Positions 5,354 to 6,604 of a DNA stretch of 6,604 nucleotides are shown here, piece after piece. The first letter of the stretch is position 1, and each line of letters begins with the position of its first letter. The stretch spans positions 1 to 6,604 of the forward strand of contig JAQTUC010000080.1 of the NCBI GenBank assembly GCA_028710385.1, written 5' to 3'. The notes below the pieces were generated by a model. That model had not been told where the DNA came from and made no database searches. It worked only from the letters and a program-made list of their open reading frames with translations. The DNA is from Candidatus Omnitrophota bacterium (GTDB lineage: Bacteria; Omnitrophota; Gorgyraeia; Duberdicusellales; 4484-171). A program made the translations under genes and the position numbers.

Positions 5354-6604
5354 GTGTTTGCATTTAGGCTGCTTACAATTACTGAAATCCTTCCGAAAAC
5401 ATTTAATAAAGCCTTTTTTTATTTTTTACTCCCGATATTTTTATTATCCATGCACGGGCATGCTTTCTGTGAAAGCAGCGTAAAAGAAAAAAACTTTTTG
5501 GATGATGCCGCCTTGCATAAGGAGGCGATGAATTACAAAGAAGCCATTTCCATACTTGAAGACAACAGGGATAAAATTTCCCAAACCCAGGAAAACAATT
5601 TTTTATCGCGTCTTTATTATCTGGACGGCCAGAGCAAAAAAGCACTTGAAGTTTTAAATTTAATTTCTGAAAAGGACTGGGTAAGTTATCTTTATCTGGG
5701 GCTTGCCTACGAAGATCTGGGCAATACCCCGCAGGCTGTAAAAAATTATCTTGAATCTCTTAAACTAAACGAGAATACCGTTGCACTCTACAGGCTGGCC
5801 AAAATATACTATAAACGGAAATTATATAAAAAATCCTCCCGTTTTTTTTCACGATTAATTAAGCTTGATTCAAGTGCACGGATAGCAAATTATTATCTAG
5901 CTGACTGTTTCCTGAAAATCGGCGATTACGAGACTGCCTATACTTATTCCGCAAAAAGCATAAATTTTTATCCCGACAATAAGGATATAAAGACCCAGCT
6001 TATTGAAATAAAAGAAAAGATTGGCAAAGCCTTTTTTTCCGAAACAAAAAAAGCAATTGAGAGGGCCAGGGATATCGTAAAGCTTATGTTTTACAAACGG
6101 GAAAAAGACGTGCCGGTTATTAAGGTTGGAATTGCTACTGACCTTAAAGATTTTTCGTTTCGCTGCGGAGGCAATTTCACTGTTTCTGACTCAAAAAATT
6201 TATTTAAGGGCCAGAAAGACAGGTTTTATAAAATAATATTCCAGAACAAACGCCTTTATTTAGCGGACAATAAAACAGGGGCGGTTTATAAAAAATTTAA
6301 AAGCCCGGTGTCTATAAAAAGCAAAGGCTATACTTTTTATATTCTTGATGTAAGCTACGGCAGGGCTAATTTCTGGCATAAAAAAATAGACAGAATCTAC
6401 CGCGGCGATTGCCGGCTAACGGCAGACAAAGACATAACTCTTGTTAATGTCCTTGGCATAGAGGAATATTTATACGGGGTTTTGCCTTCAGAAATTCCGG
6501 CAAATTCAAACCGCGAAGCGCTTTGCGCTCAGGCAGTTGCCGCGCGCACCCTTGCATTTAGAAGCATAAAACAACAACGCCACTTAAACAGCGATTTTGA
6601 CGTC
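5354..6604 (+). CDS. Secreted TPR protein with SpoIID/LytB domain (3' truncated)
   Basis: The frame is open from the in-frame TAG at 5345 to the window edge, with 417 visible residues from GTG 5354. It starts two bases after the lpxI stop, suggesting coupling. Residues about 15-39 form a signal-peptide-like segment: KTFNK, a hydrophobic FFYFLLPIFLL core, then likely cleavage near HGHA-FC; HAFC is not a good lipobox. Residues about 110-209 form three TPR repeats (opening VSYLYLGLAYEDLGN, LYRLAKIYYKR and NYYLADCFLKIGDYETA), with a degenerate one before (AMNYKEAISILE). From about 253 (VPVIKVGIATDL) a SpoIID/LytB domain begins. Its core EEYLYGVLPSEIP, then EALCAQAVAARTLAF, includes Glu380, matching the catalytic Glu of SpoIID-type lytic transglycosylases that cut stem-peptide-free glycan strands. 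It probably acts on periplasmic peptidoglycan, with the TPRs binding a partner. The name and role are by domain; the rest of the domain is missing. GTG has no Shine-Dalgarno; ATG 5528 (Met59) is an alternative start but would lose the signal peptide. Confidence 0.85.
   Translation, partial: MFAFRLLTITEILPKTFNKAFFYFLLPIFLLSMHGHAFCESSVKEKNFLDDAALHKEAMNYKEAISILEDNRDKISQTQENNFLSRLYYLDGQSKKALEVLNLISEKDWVSYLYLGLAYEDLGNTPQAVKNYLESLKLNENTVALYRLAKIYYKRKLYKKSSRFFSRLIKLDSSARIANYYLADCFLKIGDYETAYTYSAKSINFYPDNKDIKTQLIEIKEKIGKAFFSETKKAIERARDIVKLMFYKREKDVPVIKVGIATDLKDFSFRCGGNFTVSDSKNLFKGQKDRFYKIIFQNKRLYLADNKTGAVYKKFKSPVSIKSKGYTFYILDVSYGRANFWHKKIDRIYRGDCRLTADKDITLVNVLGIEEYLYGVLPSEIPANSNREALCAQAVAARTLAFRSIKQQRHLNSDFDV

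Noticed and set aside
5414..5427. Long T runs (5414-5420 and 5422-5427; also 4390-4397, 5842-5849, 6032-6038) as transcriptional slippage or frameshift sites.
   Set aside because: The reading frames are intact through all of them and they encode ordinary Phe-rich segments. They are more likely weak points for sequencing error than programmed signals.

Overview
The window is a compact, single-strand (+) envelope-biogenesis cluster from a diderm (Gram-negative-type) bacterium with an LPS-like outer membrane. It reads: end of an Omp85/BamA barrel gene, an OmpH/Skp periplasmic chaperone, lpxD, a fused lpxC-fabZ, lpxA, lpxI, then the 5' part of a secreted TPR + SpoIID/LytB-domain gene that runs off the right edge. 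No RNA gene, mobile element, CRISPR array or phage gene is visible. No gene-free stretch exceeds about 113 bases.

Organism: base composition looks moderate (not computed). An LpxC-FabZ fusion, LpxI instead of LpxH, and a SpoIID-domain protein in an LPS-making cell do not fit an enterobacterium-like gammaproteobacterium. They suggest a lineage such as Omnitrophota, Elusimicrobiota or another deep diderm phylum. This is inference from gene architecture, not a proven placement.

Layout: 1-634 is the bamA 3' end, finishing in a C-terminal Phe as expected of a barrel beta-signal. Positions 635-747 are a spacer whose right end repeats the last bases of bamA. 748-1254 is ompH/skp with the best ribosome binding site of the window. 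1331-2377 is lpxD, whose stop overlaps the start of lpxC-fabZ (2370-3677). 3678-3737 is a 60-bp gap with a near-consensus sigma70-type promoter placed so that lpxA (3738-4517) would have a leaderless or nearly leaderless mRNA. lpxI (4542-5351) follows, and a GTG-started TPR-SpoIID gene begins two bases after it.

How the genes work together: LpxA, LpxC, LpxD and LpxI catalyse the first four committed steps from UDP-GlcNAc to 2,3-diacylglucosamine-1-phosphate (lipid X). The FabZ half works in fatty acid elongation and consumes the same 3-hydroxyacyl-ACP pool that LpxA and LpxD use as acyl donor. BamA inserts outer-membrane proteins and OmpH/Skp escorts them through the periplasm. The last gene probably acts on peptidoglycan. 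The gene order resembles the classical bamA-skp-lpxD-fabZ-lpxA block, with lpxC fused into the fabZ position and lpxI in the place where lpxB follows in E. coli. lpxB is not in the window.
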